Shown here: positions 18,461-26,819 of the stretch, one piece after another | Layout: every line of letters starts with the position of its first letter | Position numbering within the stretch: the first letter of the stretch is position 1 | Assembly: GCF_001513955.1 (NCBI RefSeq) | Contig: NZ_KQ948149.1 | Span: 1-64,000 of the forward strand | Source: Streptomyces pseudovenezuelae | GTDB lineage: Bacteria > Actinomycetota > Actinomycetes > Streptomycetales > Streptomycetaceae | Direction of reading: 5' to 3' | Length of the DNA stretch: 64,000 bases | Translations under genes and position numbers: made by a program | The notes under the pieces: model-generated | Database searches by the model: none | What the model was told of the DNA's origin: nothing | Seen by the model: the letters and a program-made list of their open reading frames with translations, nothing else

Positions 18461-19172
18461 AGGACGAGGCGTCGGAGGCCAGGTAGAGCACGGCGTGCGC
18501 GATGTCCTCCGGTTCGCCCACGCGCCGGAGCGGTGACATGCGGGACATGAGCGCCTCGGTGTGGGCCTGGGCGCCCTCGTCGTGGCGGTCGGTCATGGGG
18601 GTGCGGATCCAGCCGGGTGCGACGGCGTTGACCCGGATGCCGTACCGGCCGACCTCGGTGGCCAGGGTCTTCGTGAGTTGTACGACGGCTGCCTTGGCGG
18701 CGCCGTAGCAGAGCAGGCCTGCGCCGCCCGTGTCCACGGCGCCGGAGGCCATCGTGACGATGCTGCCCCTCGTCTTCCGGTCGAGCATCAGCCGGGCCGC
18801 CTCCTGGCAGGCGTGGAGCACGCCCTTGAAGTTGACGTCCAGGACGCGGTCGAGGTCCTCGTCCCGCGTCTCCAGGACCGGGCTGCTGTGCATGATCCCG
18901 GCGACGGCGGCCAGCACGTCCAGACGCTCGCAGGAGATGACGGCCCGGTGGAGCTGGTCGCGGTCGGTGACGTCGAGAGGGTGGGTGCGGGCGGTGCCGC
19001 CGGCGTCCTTGATCAGAGTCTCGGTCTCGTGCAGCCCGGCCGCGTCGAGATCGGCGCAGTGGACGGTGGCGCCCGCCTCGGCGAGCAGGACGGCGGTCGC
19101 GCGGCCGATGCCGCTCGCGGCGCCGGTGACGAACGCGACGCGTCCGGTGAGGTCGTACGCGCTGACGGCCAT
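18408..19172 (-). CDS. SDR-family NAD(P)-dependent oxidoreductase
   Basis: A 254-residue classical short-chain dehydrogenase/reductase. Visible are the cofactor loop VTGAASGIGR (about 15-24), an Asp after the second strand (HCADLD) favouring NAD(H), the AAVAGIM strand where NAG is more usual, and SG...YGAAK with the catalytic Ser, Tyr and Lys. The tail TGQILRPNGGVAMPW is typical. The substrate cannot be told from sequence. The ATG at 19172 starts 6 nt after a TACCGT -10 and has no ribosome binding site. The nei-like gene ends 33 nt upstream on the same strand. Confidence 0.87.
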   Translation of the reverse strand: MAVSAYDLTGRVAFVTGAASGIGRATAVLLAEAGATVHCADLDAAGLHETETLIKDAGGTARTHPLDVTDRDQLHRAVISCERLDVLAAVAGIMHSSPVLETRDEDLDRVLDVNFKGVLHACQEAARLMLDRKTRGSIVTMASGAVDTGGAGLLCYGAAKAAVVQLTKTLATEVGRYGIRVNAVAPGWIRTPMTDRHDEGAQAHTEALMSRMSPLRRVGEPEDIAHAVLYLASDASSFTTGQILRPNGGVAMPW

Positions 19173-19178
19173 GGAGCG

Positions 19179-19208
19179 ACGGTACGAGCGTTTCTGACGG
19201 GTCGTCAA
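19179..19208 (-). promoter_or_regulatory. Promoter of the SDR gene
   Basis: On the minus strand TTGACG (19208-19203) and TACCGT (19184-19179) are 18 nt apart. The -10 ends 6 nt before the ATG, implying a leaderless transcript. It overlaps the end of the upstream glycosylase gene. Confidence 0.6.
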
Positions 19209-20059
19209 TTGGTCGTACGGCGTGAGGTTCTGGGGTGTGTTCGACCCGGTGCCCGGCGGCGAGGGCTCGGGGCCGGGCCGATCTGGCAGGTCGGGCACCA
19301 GTACGTGGGGCGTTCGCGGGAGCCGTCGCCCTGGTCGGCGACCCGGAGGGAGGTGCGGCAGCGGAGGCAGGGCCGGGGTGCGCGGCCGTAGACGAACAGG
19401 TCCTGGCCGCGGCGGCCGGTCGTGTTGCGGACCGGGCGGTCGCGGTTGGCCTCCAGGAGCTTCTTGGCGAGCACGGGGAGCTGTGCGGCGCGGTCCGCGG
19501 GGAGGGCGCCGACGGGCAGCCAGGGGGTGACGCCGAGCAGGAAGCAGAGCTCGCTCTTGTAGACGTTGCCGATGCCGGCGAGATTGCGCTGGTCGAGGAG
19601 GGCCTCGCCGAGGGAGCGGGCGGGGTCCCGGAGCACGTTGGCGAGGGCACGCTCGGGATCCCAGTCCGGGCCGAGGAGGTCGGGGCCGAGGTGACCGACG
19701 GCCTTGTGCTCGTCCGCGGTGCGGAGCAGTTCGAGGACGGGCAGCCGGTAGCCGACGGCAGCGCGGTCGGTGTTGGCCAGGATCGCGCGGATCTGGTGGG
19801 CGGGGCCGCCGGTCCAGCGCTGGTCCTCCGCGTAGACCTTCCAGGAGCCGTCCATGCGGAGGTGGGAGTGCAGGGTCAGGCCGCCCTCGACGCGGGTGAG
19901 GAGGTGCTTGCCTCGCGCGGTGACGTCCAGGACCCCGCGGCCGGTGAGGTCGGCCGTGGCGAATTTCGGCACCCTCAGGTCGCTGCGGGTCAGCACTCTG
20001 TCCGCGAGGGCGTGGTGGAGGCGCTTCGCGGATTGCCAGACGGTGTCTCCTTCGGGCAT
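19205..20059 (-). CDS. Fpg/Nei-family DNA glycosylase/AP lyase (Nei2-like)
   Basis: A 284-residue base-excision repair enzyme. The mature N-terminus Pro2-Glu3 (MPEGDTVWQ) supplies the Schiff-base nucleophile. A catalytic Lys lies in ARGKHLL (about 52), the H2TH domain contains LDQRNLAGIGNVYKSE (about 158-173), and a zinc finger has two Cys pairs (PCLRCRTSL and YWCPTCQ). The PEGDTV form points to endonuclease VIII/Nei2, which prefers oxidised pyrimidines, rather than Fpg. A basic tail of about 20 residues follows the finger. It neighbours lhr, also a repair gene. Confidence 0.9.
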   Translation of the reverse strand: MPEGDTVWQSAKRLHHALADRVLTRSDLRVPKFATADLTGRGVLDVTARGKHLLTRVEGGLTLHSHLRMDGSWKVYAEDQRWTGGPAHQIRAILANTDRAAVGYRLPVLELLRTADEHKAVGHLGPDLLGPDWDPERALANVLRDPARSLGEALLDQRNLAGIGNVYKSELCFLLGVTPWLPVGALPADRAAQLPVLAKKLLEANRDRPVRNTTGRRGQDLFVYGRAPRPCLRCRTSLRVADQGDGSRERPTYWCPTCQIGPAPSPRRRAPGRTHPRTSRRTTN

Positions 20060-20204
20060 GGGTCAAGGGTGGCACGGGTGACGGGGCCGCGGCGGGTGCG
20101 GTGGGGCGGTGGCGTTCTGGGGGTCTTGGCCTCGGCTTCGTCTCGGTCTGGCGGCTTGCTCTTCGTCGGCGGCCGGGGCGGGTGCGGTGATGTCTGTGTG
20201 GGGG

Positions 20205-23200
20205 TCAGGCGCGTAGGCGTAGGCCCCGTGGGGTGGCGATGAAGCCCGCTGTCTCCAGGAGGGCGCCCAGGGGGGAGGTCAGGGCTGAGGTGCCGTTGAT
20301 GCGTTCCACCGTGACCGTGCCCAGGGAGCCGGCCTTGGCGGCTGCCGCGAGGGCTTCGGACGCCGTGCGGAGGCGGGGGTCGTCGGAGGGGGTGGTGTCG
20401 GGGGCGGAGGGCCAGGCCAGGAGGGTCTTGCCACCCCGCTCCATGTAGAGCGTGAGCTCGCCGTCCACGAGGACCACGAGGGAGCCCGCCTTGCGGCCCG
20501 GCTTGTGGCCTGCTTCGGTCGGGGGGTCGGGCCAGGGCAGGGCGGCGCCGTAGGCGTTGGCGGGGTCGGCGGCGGCCAGGACCACCGCTCGGGAGGCGTC
20601 CGAGGCGTTCTGCCTGCGGTTGCCGAAGCCGGAACCGTACGCGGGGGTGCCCTGCCAGTGCTGGGGCATGGGCTGGGGTGGGTAGTCGCGCGGTGAGATG
20701 TACTCGTCACGGGAGGCCGGGGACGCGGCGCTGGGCTGGGAGTGCGGGCCGGCTTCGCTGTCGGGGCCGGCCGGGGTGTCGAAGGCGCGGGTCCAGTCCC
20801 AGTCCTCGGTCGAGGGATCGCCCTGTGCGGGGCTGTGGGGTCCGTCGAGTACCGAGTCCGGACTCCAGAGGTCGGGAGCGCCGATGTCCGGCATTGCCTC
20901 GCCGCGGTCGCGGGCGTTGGACACCGCGCGGAGGCGGTCCACCGCGCCGTCCATGGCGAACTGGGCGGCGCCGAGGCCCTCCACGACATAGCCGCGGCGG
21001 GCCTGGCCACTGTCCTCGAAGGCGGAGAGGATGCGGTACGTCGCCGAGAACCCGCCTTCCACACCCTCCGCCGACACGGCTCCCCGGGTGACCACTCCGT
21101 GCCGGTCGAGGAGGGTGCGGGCCAGGGCGTGGGCGCGCACGGTCGGATCGGCCTCGCGCGGCGGCAGCAGGGACCAGCGGCCGGCGACGGTCGGCGGGCC
21201 GGTCCGGGAGGCGGTGCGGGCGGCGGCGGTGAGGGAGCCGTAGCGGCCGCGGGGGACGGTGCGCTTGGCGCGGTGGGCGGTGGCACCGGCGGTGCGGCCG
21301 GAGCCCAGCAGGGACCGCATCGGGGTGAGGGTGTCATTGGTGAGCCGCCCCGACCAGGCCAGGTCCCATACGGCGTCGGCCAGTTGGGGGTCGGTGGCGT
21401 CCGGGTGGGTGGTGGCGCGGACCTGGTCGGCGATCTGGCGGAAGAACAGGCCGTAGCCGCCGGTCAGCGCGTCCAGTACCGACTGGTGGAGGGCCGTCAG
21501 CTCCAGGGGGTGGGGCGGGGGCAGGAGAAGGGGGGCAGCGTCCGCCAGGTACAGGGAGACCCAGCCGTCCTTGCCGGGGAGGGCGCCCGCCCCGGCCCAG
21601 ACGATCTCCCCGGCGGCGGTGAGCTCGTCGAGCAGGGCCGGGGTGTAGTTCGTGACCCGTGACGGCAGGACTAGCTTCTCCAGGGCGGAGGCGGGCACGG
21701 AAGCGCCCTGCAACTGCTCCACCGCGCGCACCAGTCCGTCGATGCCGCGCAGGGAATGCCCCTTGCCGATGTGCTGCCACTGCGGGAGGAACTGCGCGAG
21801 GGCCGGTGGCGGCACCGGTTCCAGTTCATGGCGCAGGGCTGCCAGGGAGCGGCGGCGCAGGCGGCGGAGCACGGTCGCGTCGCACCACTCCTGGCCGATG
21901 CCCGCCGGATGGAACTCTCCCTGTACGACACGTCCGCTCGCGGCCAGCCGCTGCAAGGCGCCCTCGGTGACGGCCGTGCCCAGGCCGAAACGGGCCGCGG
22001 CCGTCGCCGAGGTGAAAGGACCGTGGGTGCGGGCGTAGCGCGCGAGGAGGTCGCCGAGGGGGTCCTTGACCGGCTCGGTGAAGGCCTCCGGGACGCCGAC
22101 CGGCAGCGCTGTGCCGAGGGCGTCACGCAGGCGTCCCGCGTCCTCGATCGACGCCCAGTGCTCGGCGCCGCCGACCCGCACCTTGATCGTGCGGCGGGCA
22201 CCGGCGAGGTCCTGCGCCCACTGCGGTTCGGCGCCGCGCTCGGCCAGCTCGGCGTCCGTGAGCGGGCCGAGGACGCGCAGGATGTCCGCGACCCCCTCGG
22301 CGTCCTTGACCCGGCGGTCCTCGGTCAGCCACTGGAGCTCCCGCTCCAGCTCGGTCAGGACCTCCGCGTCGAGCAGCTCGCGCAGCTCCGCCTGGCCCAG
22401 CAGCTCGGCCAGCAGACGCGAGTCCAGCGAGAGGGCCGCCGCCCGCCGCTCGGCGAGGGGCGAGTCGCCCTCGTAGAGGAACTGGGCGACATAGCCGAAG
22501 AGGAGGGAGCGGGCGAAGGGGGAGGGCTCCGGGGTGGTGACCTCGACCAGGCGGACCCGACGGGACTCCAGGTCGCCCATCAGCTCGACGAGACCGGGAA
22601 CGTCGAAGACGTCCTGGAGGCACTCGCGGACCGCCTCCAGGACGATCGGGAACGAACCGAACTCGCTCGCCACCTGCAGCAGTTGGGAGGCGCGCTGACG
22701 CTGCTGCCACAGGGGTGTGCGCTTGCCGGGGTTGCGGCGCGGCAGCAGGAGCGCCCGGGCGGCGCACTCCCGGAAGCGGGAGGCGAACAGGGCCGAGCCG
22801 CCGACCTGGTCGGTGACGACCTGGTCGACCTCGCCCTTGTCGAAGACGACGTCCGCGGCGCCCACCGGAGCCTGCTCGGCGTCGTACTCCGTGCCGGCCC
22901 TGGTCGGTTCCCGGTCGAGGAGGTCCAGGCTCATCAGGTCGGCGTCGGGCAGGCGCAGGACGATGCCGTCGTCGGCGTGCATGACCTGGGCGTCCATGCC
23001 GTAGCGCTCGGAGAGCTTGGCGCCGAGGGCCAGGGCCCAGGGGGCGTGGACCTGGGCGCCGAAGGGGGAGTGGACGACGACCCGCCAGTCGCCGAGCTCG
23101 TCCCGGAAGCGCTCCACGACGATGGTGCGGTCGTCCGGGACATGACCGCAGGCCTCACGCTGCTCGTCCAGGTAGGACAGGACGTTGTCCGCCGCCCACG

Positions 23201-25145
23201 CGTCCAGACCCGCGGTGAGCAGGCGCAGGCGGGCGTCCTCCTTGGACAGCGAGCCGACCTCGCGGAGGAACGCGCCCACCGCGCGGCCGAGTTCGAGCGG
23301 GCGGCCCAGCTGGTCGCCCTTCCAGAAGGGGAGCCTGCCGGGGACGCCGGGGGCGGGGGAGACCAGGACACGGTCGCGGGTGATGTCCTCGATGCGCCAG
23401 GAGCTGGTGCCGAGCGTGAAGACGTCCCCGACGCGCGACTCGTAGACCATCTCCTCGTCGAGCTCGCCGACCCGTCCGCCGCCCTTCTTGGGGTCGGAGC
23501 CGGCGAGGAAGACACCGAAGAGGCCGCGGTCGGGGATGGTGCCGCCGGAGGTGACGGCGAGGCGCTGGGCGCCCGGGCGGCCGGTGATCGTGCCGGCGAT
23601 GCGGTCCCAGACCACGCGCGGACGCAGCTCCGCGAAGGCGTCGGAGGGGTAGCGGCCCGCGAGCATGTCCAGGACCGCGGTGAACGCGGACTCGGGGAGG
23701 GAGGCGAAGGGGGCCGCCCTGCGGACCGTGGCGAGGAGGTCGTCGAGCTGCCAGGTGTCCATCGAGGTCATCGCGACGATCTGCTGGGCGAGGACGTCCA
23801 AGGGGTTCGCGGGGACCTTGAGGGACTCGATGGAACCCGTCCGCATGCGTTCCGTGACGACCGCTGCCTGGACCAGGTCGCCCCGGTACTTCGGGAAGAC
23901 CACACCGGTGGAGACCGCGCCGACCTGGTGGCCCGCGCGACCGACGCGCTGCAGGCCGGAGGCGACGGACGGGGGTGACTCGACCTGGATCACCAGGTCC
24001 ACCGCGCCCATGTCGATGCCGAGTTCGAGGCTGGAGGTGGCCACCACGGCCGGGAGGCGGCCCGCTTTGAGGTCCTCCTCGACCAGGGCGCGCTGTTCCT
24101 TGGAGACCGAGCCGTGGTGGGCGCGGGCGATGACCTGGGGTGCGCCCTGGGCCGCGCCCGAGCCGCCCATGAGCTCGGCCGGGGCGTGGTGTTCGTCAAG
24201 GGGCTCGCCGGTCGCCCGCTCGTAGGCGATCTCGTTGAGACGGTTGCAGAGGCGTTCCGCGAGGCGGCGGGAGTTCGCGAAGACGATCGTGGAGCGGTGG
24301 GACTGGACGAGGTCGGTGATCCGCTCCTCCACGTGGGGCCAGATGGAGGGGCGCTCCGCGCCTTCGGTGCCCTCGGCGACCGGGGAGCCGCCCAGCTCAC
24401 CGAGGTCTTCCACCGGGACCACGACCGAGAGGTCGAACTCCTTGCCGGACTTCGGCTGGACGATCTCCACCTTGCGCTGGGGGGAGAGGTAGCGGGCGAT
24501 CTCGTCGACCGGGCGGACCGTGGCGGACAGGCCGATGCGGCGGGCCGGCTTCGGGAGCAGTTCGTCCAGGCGCTCCAGGGAGAGGGCCAGGTGGGCGCCG
24601 CGCTTGGTGCCGGCCACGGCATGGACCTCGTCGAGGATCACTGTCTCGATGCCGGTGAGCGCGTCCCGGGTCGCCGACGTCAGCATCAGGAACAGGGATT
24701 CCGGGGTGGTGATCAGGATGTCCGGGGGGCGGGTGGACAGGGCCCGGCGCTCGGCCGGCGGGGTGTCGCCGGAGCGGATGCCCACCTTGACCTCGGGCTC
24801 GGGCAGGCCCAGGCGGACGGATTCCTGACGGATGCCGGTGAGGGGGCTGCGGAGGTTGCGCTCCACGTCGACGGCGAGGGCCTTGAGGGGGGAGACGTAC
24901 AGGACCCGGCAGCGCTTCTTGGGGTCCGCGGGCGGGGGCGTGGAGGCCAGCTGGTCCAGAGCGGCGAGGAAGGCGGCCAGGGTCTTGCCGGAGCCGGTGG
25001 GGGCGACGACGAGTACGTCCGAGCCCTCGGCGATGGCCTGCCACGCACCGGCCTGGGCGGTGGTGGGTGCGTCGAATGCTCCCGTGAACCAGCCGCGGGT
25101 GGCGGGGGAGAAGCCCTTCAGGGCTCGGTGTGCTGGGCTGACCAT
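20205..25145 (-). CDS. lhr: Large ATP-dependent helicase Lhr
   Basis: A 1646-residue superfamily-2 3'-5' helicase. The N-terminal core has Walker A APTGSGKT (48-55), ILDEVHAVAG (about 168) in place of DEAD/H, a helicase_C region with GSVSKEQR and QRVGRAGHQVG, then a winged helix and the Lhr-specific DEAD_assoc domain. The long C-terminal half (about 900-1646) is the extra part of full-length bacterial Lhr. The ATG at 25145 gives the usual MVSPAHRALKGFSP start. In mycobacteria lhr is induced by DNA damage. A RecA-NDp-like promoter lies directly upstream here. It is followed by the nei-like gene after 145 nt. Confidence 0.93.
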   Translation of the reverse strand: MVSPAHRALKGFSPATRGWFTGAFDAPTTAQAGAWQAIAEGSDVLVVAPTGSGKTLAAFLAALDQLASTPPPADPKKRCRVLYVSPLKALAVDVERNLRSPLTGIRQESVRLGLPEPEVKVGIRSGDTPPAERRALSTRPPDILITTPESLFLMLTSATRDALTGIETVILDEVHAVAGTKRGAHLALSLERLDELLPKPARRIGLSATVRPVDEIARYLSPQRKVEIVQPKSGKEFDLSVVVPVEDLGELGGSPVAEGTEGAERPSIWPHVEERITDLVQSHRSTIVFANSRRLAERLCNRLNEIAYERATGEPLDEHHAPAELMGGSGAAQGAPQVIARAHHGSVSKEQRALVEEDLKAGRLPAVVATSSLELGIDMGAVDLVIQVESPPSVASGLQRVGRAGHQVGAVSTGVVFPKYRGDLVQAAVVTERMRTGSIESLKVPANPLDVLAQQIVAMTSMDTWQLDDLLATVRRAAPFASLPESAFTAVLDMLAGRYPSDAFAELRPRVVWDRIAGTITGRPGAQRLAVTSGGTIPDRGLFGVFLAGSDPKKGGGRVGELDEEMVYESRVGDVFTLGTSSWRIEDITRDRVLVSPAPGVPGRLPFWKGDQLGRPLELGRAVGAFLREVGSLSKEDARLRLLTAGLDAWAADNVLSYLDEQREACGHVPDDRTIVVERFRDELGDWRVVVHSPFGAQVHAPWALALGAKLSERYGMDAQVMHADDGIVLRLPDADLMSLDLLDREPTRAGTEYDAEQAPVGAADVVFDKGEVDQVVTDQVGGSALFASRFRECAARALLLPRRNPGKRTPLWQQRQRASQLLQVASEFGSFPIVLEAVRECLQDVFDVPGLVELMGDLESRRVRLVEVTTPEPSPFARSLLFGYVAQFLYEGDSPLAERRAAALSLDSRLLAELLGQAELRELLDAEVLTELERELQWLTEDRRVKDAEGVADILRVLGPLTDAELAERGAEPQWAQDLAGARRTIKVRVGGAEHWASIEDAGRLRDALGTALPVGVPEAFTEPVKDPLGDLLARYARTHGPFTSATAAARFGLGTAVTEGALQRLAASGRVVQGEFHPAGIGQEWCDATVLRRLRRRSLAALRHELEPVPPPALAQFLPQWQHIGKGHSLRGIDGLVRAVEQLQGASVPASALEKLVLPSRVTNYTPALLDELTAAGEIVWAGAGALPGKDGWVSLYLADAAPLLLPPPHPLELTALHQSVLDALTGGYGLFFRQIADQVRATTHPDATDPQLADAVWDLAWSGRLTNDTLTPMRSLLGSGRTAGATAHRAKRTVPRGRYGSLTAAARTASRTGPPTVAGRWSLLPPREADPTVRAHALARTLLDRHGVVTRGAVSAEGVEGGFSATYRILSAFEDSGQARRGYVVEGLGAAQFAMDGAVDRLRAVSNARDRGEAMPDIGAPDLWSPDSVLDGPHSPAQGDPSTEDWDWTRAFDTPAGPDSEAGPHSQPSAASPASRDEYISPRDYPPQPMPQHWQGTPAYGSGFGNRRQNASDASRAVVLAAADPANAYGAALPWPDPPTEAGHKPGRKAGSLVVLVDGELTLYMERGGKTLLAWPSAPDTTPSDDPRLRTASEALAAAAKAGSLGTVTVERINGTSALTSPLGALLETAGFIATPRGLRLRA

Positions 25146-25151
25146 GCGTCC

Positions 25152-25174
25152 ATCTTGCCCCGGGGGACTGACAA
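25152..25174 (-). promoter_or_regulatory. Candidate RecA-NDp-type (DNA damage) promoter of lhr
   Basis: On the minus strand TTGTCAGTC (25174-25166), 8 nt, then CAAGAT (25157-25152). This matches the RecA-NDp pattern tTGTCRgtg-N8-TAnnnT except at one -10 and one weakly conserved -35 position. The -10 ends 6 nt before the lhr ATG, which lacks a good ribosome binding site. Confidence 0.55.
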
Positions 25175-25266
25175 CCGCTCTGACCTGCGGGTTGGCTGTG
25201 GCGGTTGGGTTGGGTTGGGTGCTGGGTGGGGTTGTCGGTGGGTGCGGGTTCGGTGGGGGTGGGCGT

Positions 25267-25499
25267 TTTTGCGCAGTTCCCCGCGCCCCTGGTGCCTGCG
25301 GCGGCCTGTTTCGGCTTTGGTGGGGGCTTGTGTAGCGCGTGGGGTTCGGTTGTGGGTCGGGGCCGGGGTGGGGGGTGTCCGTCCTCGGTCCGGCGGCTCG
25401 GTCCCTTGAGGGGTGCTCGGTGACGGACGCCGGCCGCTGCGGGCGGACACCCCCCACCCCGTCCCCTTGCCGCCGTCCGCGGCCGACGGTTCGTCGTGG
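25267..25499. repeat. Composite intergenic repeat, copy 1
   Basis: About 233 bp nearly identical in order and sequence to 41072-41308. It starts with the short element GCGCAGTTCCCCGCGCCCCT and includes the shared run GTGCCTGCGGCGGCCTGTTT. It ends with a long stem whose 23-nt arms (25359-25381 and 25444-25466) pair with one mismatch around a 62-nt loop. The loop carries GTCCGTC and GACGGAC, which allow an alternative fold. Confidence 0.85.
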
Positions 25500-25503
25500 T
25501 GGT

Positions 25504-26421
25504 TCAGCCCACTTCGCGGCCGTGGGCGCGCAAGGTCTGCAGGGCCTCGATGGTGGCCATGGGGCGGGTTTCGAAGGTGGTGGTGGGGGCCCACTGGCGG
25601 CGGCGGGCCGGCCAGCCGCCGTCCTCCTGCTGTTCGGCGGTGAGGAAGTCCAGGGAGCGGGACATCTCGTCGTCCGTGAACCATGCGCGCGCCAGGGAGT
25701 TCGGCGTCCTCGCGTAGTCGTGCGGGAAGCGGTGGGCGTCGCCGTCGCGGTTCGAGGGGTCCAGCACGGCCAGACCTTGGTCGCGCACCAGGCAGCCGAG
25801 GCGGTCGGCGGTGGTCTGTGCGCGCGGGCGGTCGGGGGCGGAGTCCAGGAAGGTCAGGGCGGCCTGGATCTCGTCCGGGCGGGACAGCTGGAGGGACTCC
25901 ACCACCTGCCAGCAGAAGTCCGTGGCCCGGAACAGCCAGGCGTGCCACACCTCGTTGCGGTGCAGCAGGCCGACCACGGGACCGGTGGCCAGCAGTTCGC
26001 TCGGTGGGGCGTCCACGACCGGTACGAAGGGGGCCGTCGGGTAGCCGCGCTGGGCGGGAGTGACCGTCGGGAGGGCGCCGTCCGGGGTGGACACCGAGGT
26101 GAGATAGCGGCACACCCGTTCCACCCGCTGTCCGCCGCAGCGACCCACGGCGTCCAGCACGCGCAGGGCGTGAGCGGTGTGCAGGGGCTGGCTGACCGGG
26201 CCGCGCAGATCGGGCTCCAGGGCGTGGCCGTAACCGCCGTCGGCGTTGCGGTAGGCGTCCAGGGCCGTCTCCACCGGGTCGGGGCCGCCGTTCAGGAAGT
26301 GGTACGCGAACAGACGCTGTTCCAGCACACGCGCGGTGAGCCAGACGAAGTGCTCGGCGCGGAAGAGCGGGGAGTGCGCCGGTGGCGTCTGGGGGAGTGG
26401 GGAAGCTCCTGTTTCGGGCAT
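25504..26421 (-). CDS. Terpene cyclase/prenyltransferase-type alpha/alpha-toroid protein of unknown function
   Basis: A 305-residue cytosolic protein with repeated helical pairs and QxxDGGW-like turns: NADGGYGHALEPDLRG (about 60-75), TPDGALP and EQQEDGGWPARR near residue 270. These resemble the repeats of squalene-hopene cyclases and prenyltransferase beta subunits. No DxDD or DDxxD catalytic motif is visible, so it may be a non-cyclase toroid protein. The ATG at 26421 lies 7 nt behind a TACGGT -10 on the minus strand. The function is unknown. Confidence 0.75.
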   Translation of the reverse strand: MPETGASPLPQTPPAHSPLFRAEHFVWLTARVLEQRLFAYHFLNGGPDPVETALDAYRNADGGYGHALEPDLRGPVSQPLHTAHALRVLDAVGRCGGQRVERVCRYLTSVSTPDGALPTVTPAQRGYPTAPFVPVVDAPPSELLATGPVVGLLHRNEVWHAWLFRATDFCWQVVESLQLSRPDEIQAALTFLDSAPDRPRAQTTADRLGCLVRDQGLAVLDPSNRDGDAHRFPHDYARTPNSLARAWFTDDEMSRSLDFLTAEQQEDGGWPARRRQWAPTTTFETRPMATIEALQTLRAHGREVG

Positions 26422-26500
26422 GGGTCAGACCGTAGGGCGGAAAGCGGTCTCGGCAGGCGGTCCCGGACGAGGCCACCCCCAGGGGCGGGATACTGGCGTC

Positions 26501-26695
26501 ATGCGGTTGACGGTTTTCTGGCAGCGGATGGCGGAACACTTCGGTCCGGGGTACGCCGACACCTTCGCGCGCGATCATGTGATGGCGGAGCTCGGTGGGC
26601 GCACCGTGCACGAGGCGCTGGACGCCGGCTGGGACGCCAAGGACGTGTGGCGCGTGGTCTGCACCGTGATGAGCGTTCCGGGCGAGAGGCACTGA
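26501..26695 (+). CDS. DUF3046 family small protein
   Basis: A 64-residue protein, MRLTVFWQRMAEHFGPGYADTF..., that matches the actinobacterial DUF3046 family (about 60-70 residues) usually found upstream of recA. The central FARDHVMAELGGRTVHEALDAGWDAKDVWRVVC segment is characteristic. GATACT (26488-26493) ends 7 nt before the ATG and there is no ribosome binding site, so it is probably leaderless. Function unknown. Confidence 0.85.
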   Translation: MRLTVFWQRMAEHFGPGYADTFARDHVMAELGGRTVHEALDAGWDAKDVWRVVCTVMSVPGERH

Positions 26696-26790
26696 AACGG
26701 CGTGGACGTTCCGGGGAGAAGTGCCGAGTTCGTGTGAACATCTCACGAAAGAGGCACTTACAGGTCACGAAGATCGCAGGACGGCAGCCA

Positions 26791-26813
26791 TTGTCAGTCG
26801 CGTGGGCGAGACT
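26791..26813 (+). promoter_or_regulatory. Candidate RecA-NDp-like promoter of the AI-2E family gene
   Basis: TTGTCAGTC (26791-26799), an 8-nt spacer, then GAGACT (26808-26813). The -35 half is identical to that of lhr and the -10 keeps A and final T but not the first T. The -10 ends 6 nt before the GTG, the same geometry as at lhr. Confidence 0.4.
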
Positions 26814-26819
26814 TGCTCC

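Larger units (their letters stand above)
25146..25503. other. Gene-free region between lhr and the toroid protein, with G-run and composite repeat
   Basis: This stretch holds the lhr promoter and a G-run cluster at 25207-25231 (five runs of three or more G with short loops, GGGTT spaced) that could fold as a G-quadruplex. Copy 1 of a composite repeat fills 25267-25499. Open frames across the repeat are low-complexity Arg/Pro/Thr-rich and not credible genes. Confidence 0.7.

Noticed and set aside
21756..23978. 740-codon plus-strand frame inside lhr
   Set aside because: Antisense shadow of the helicase; no start signal and no motif.
24114..25409. Frames over the lhr upstream region and composite repeat
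   Set aside because: Frames enter the intergenic repeat and become low-complexity; similar spurious proteins arise wherever this repeat occurs in Streptomyces.
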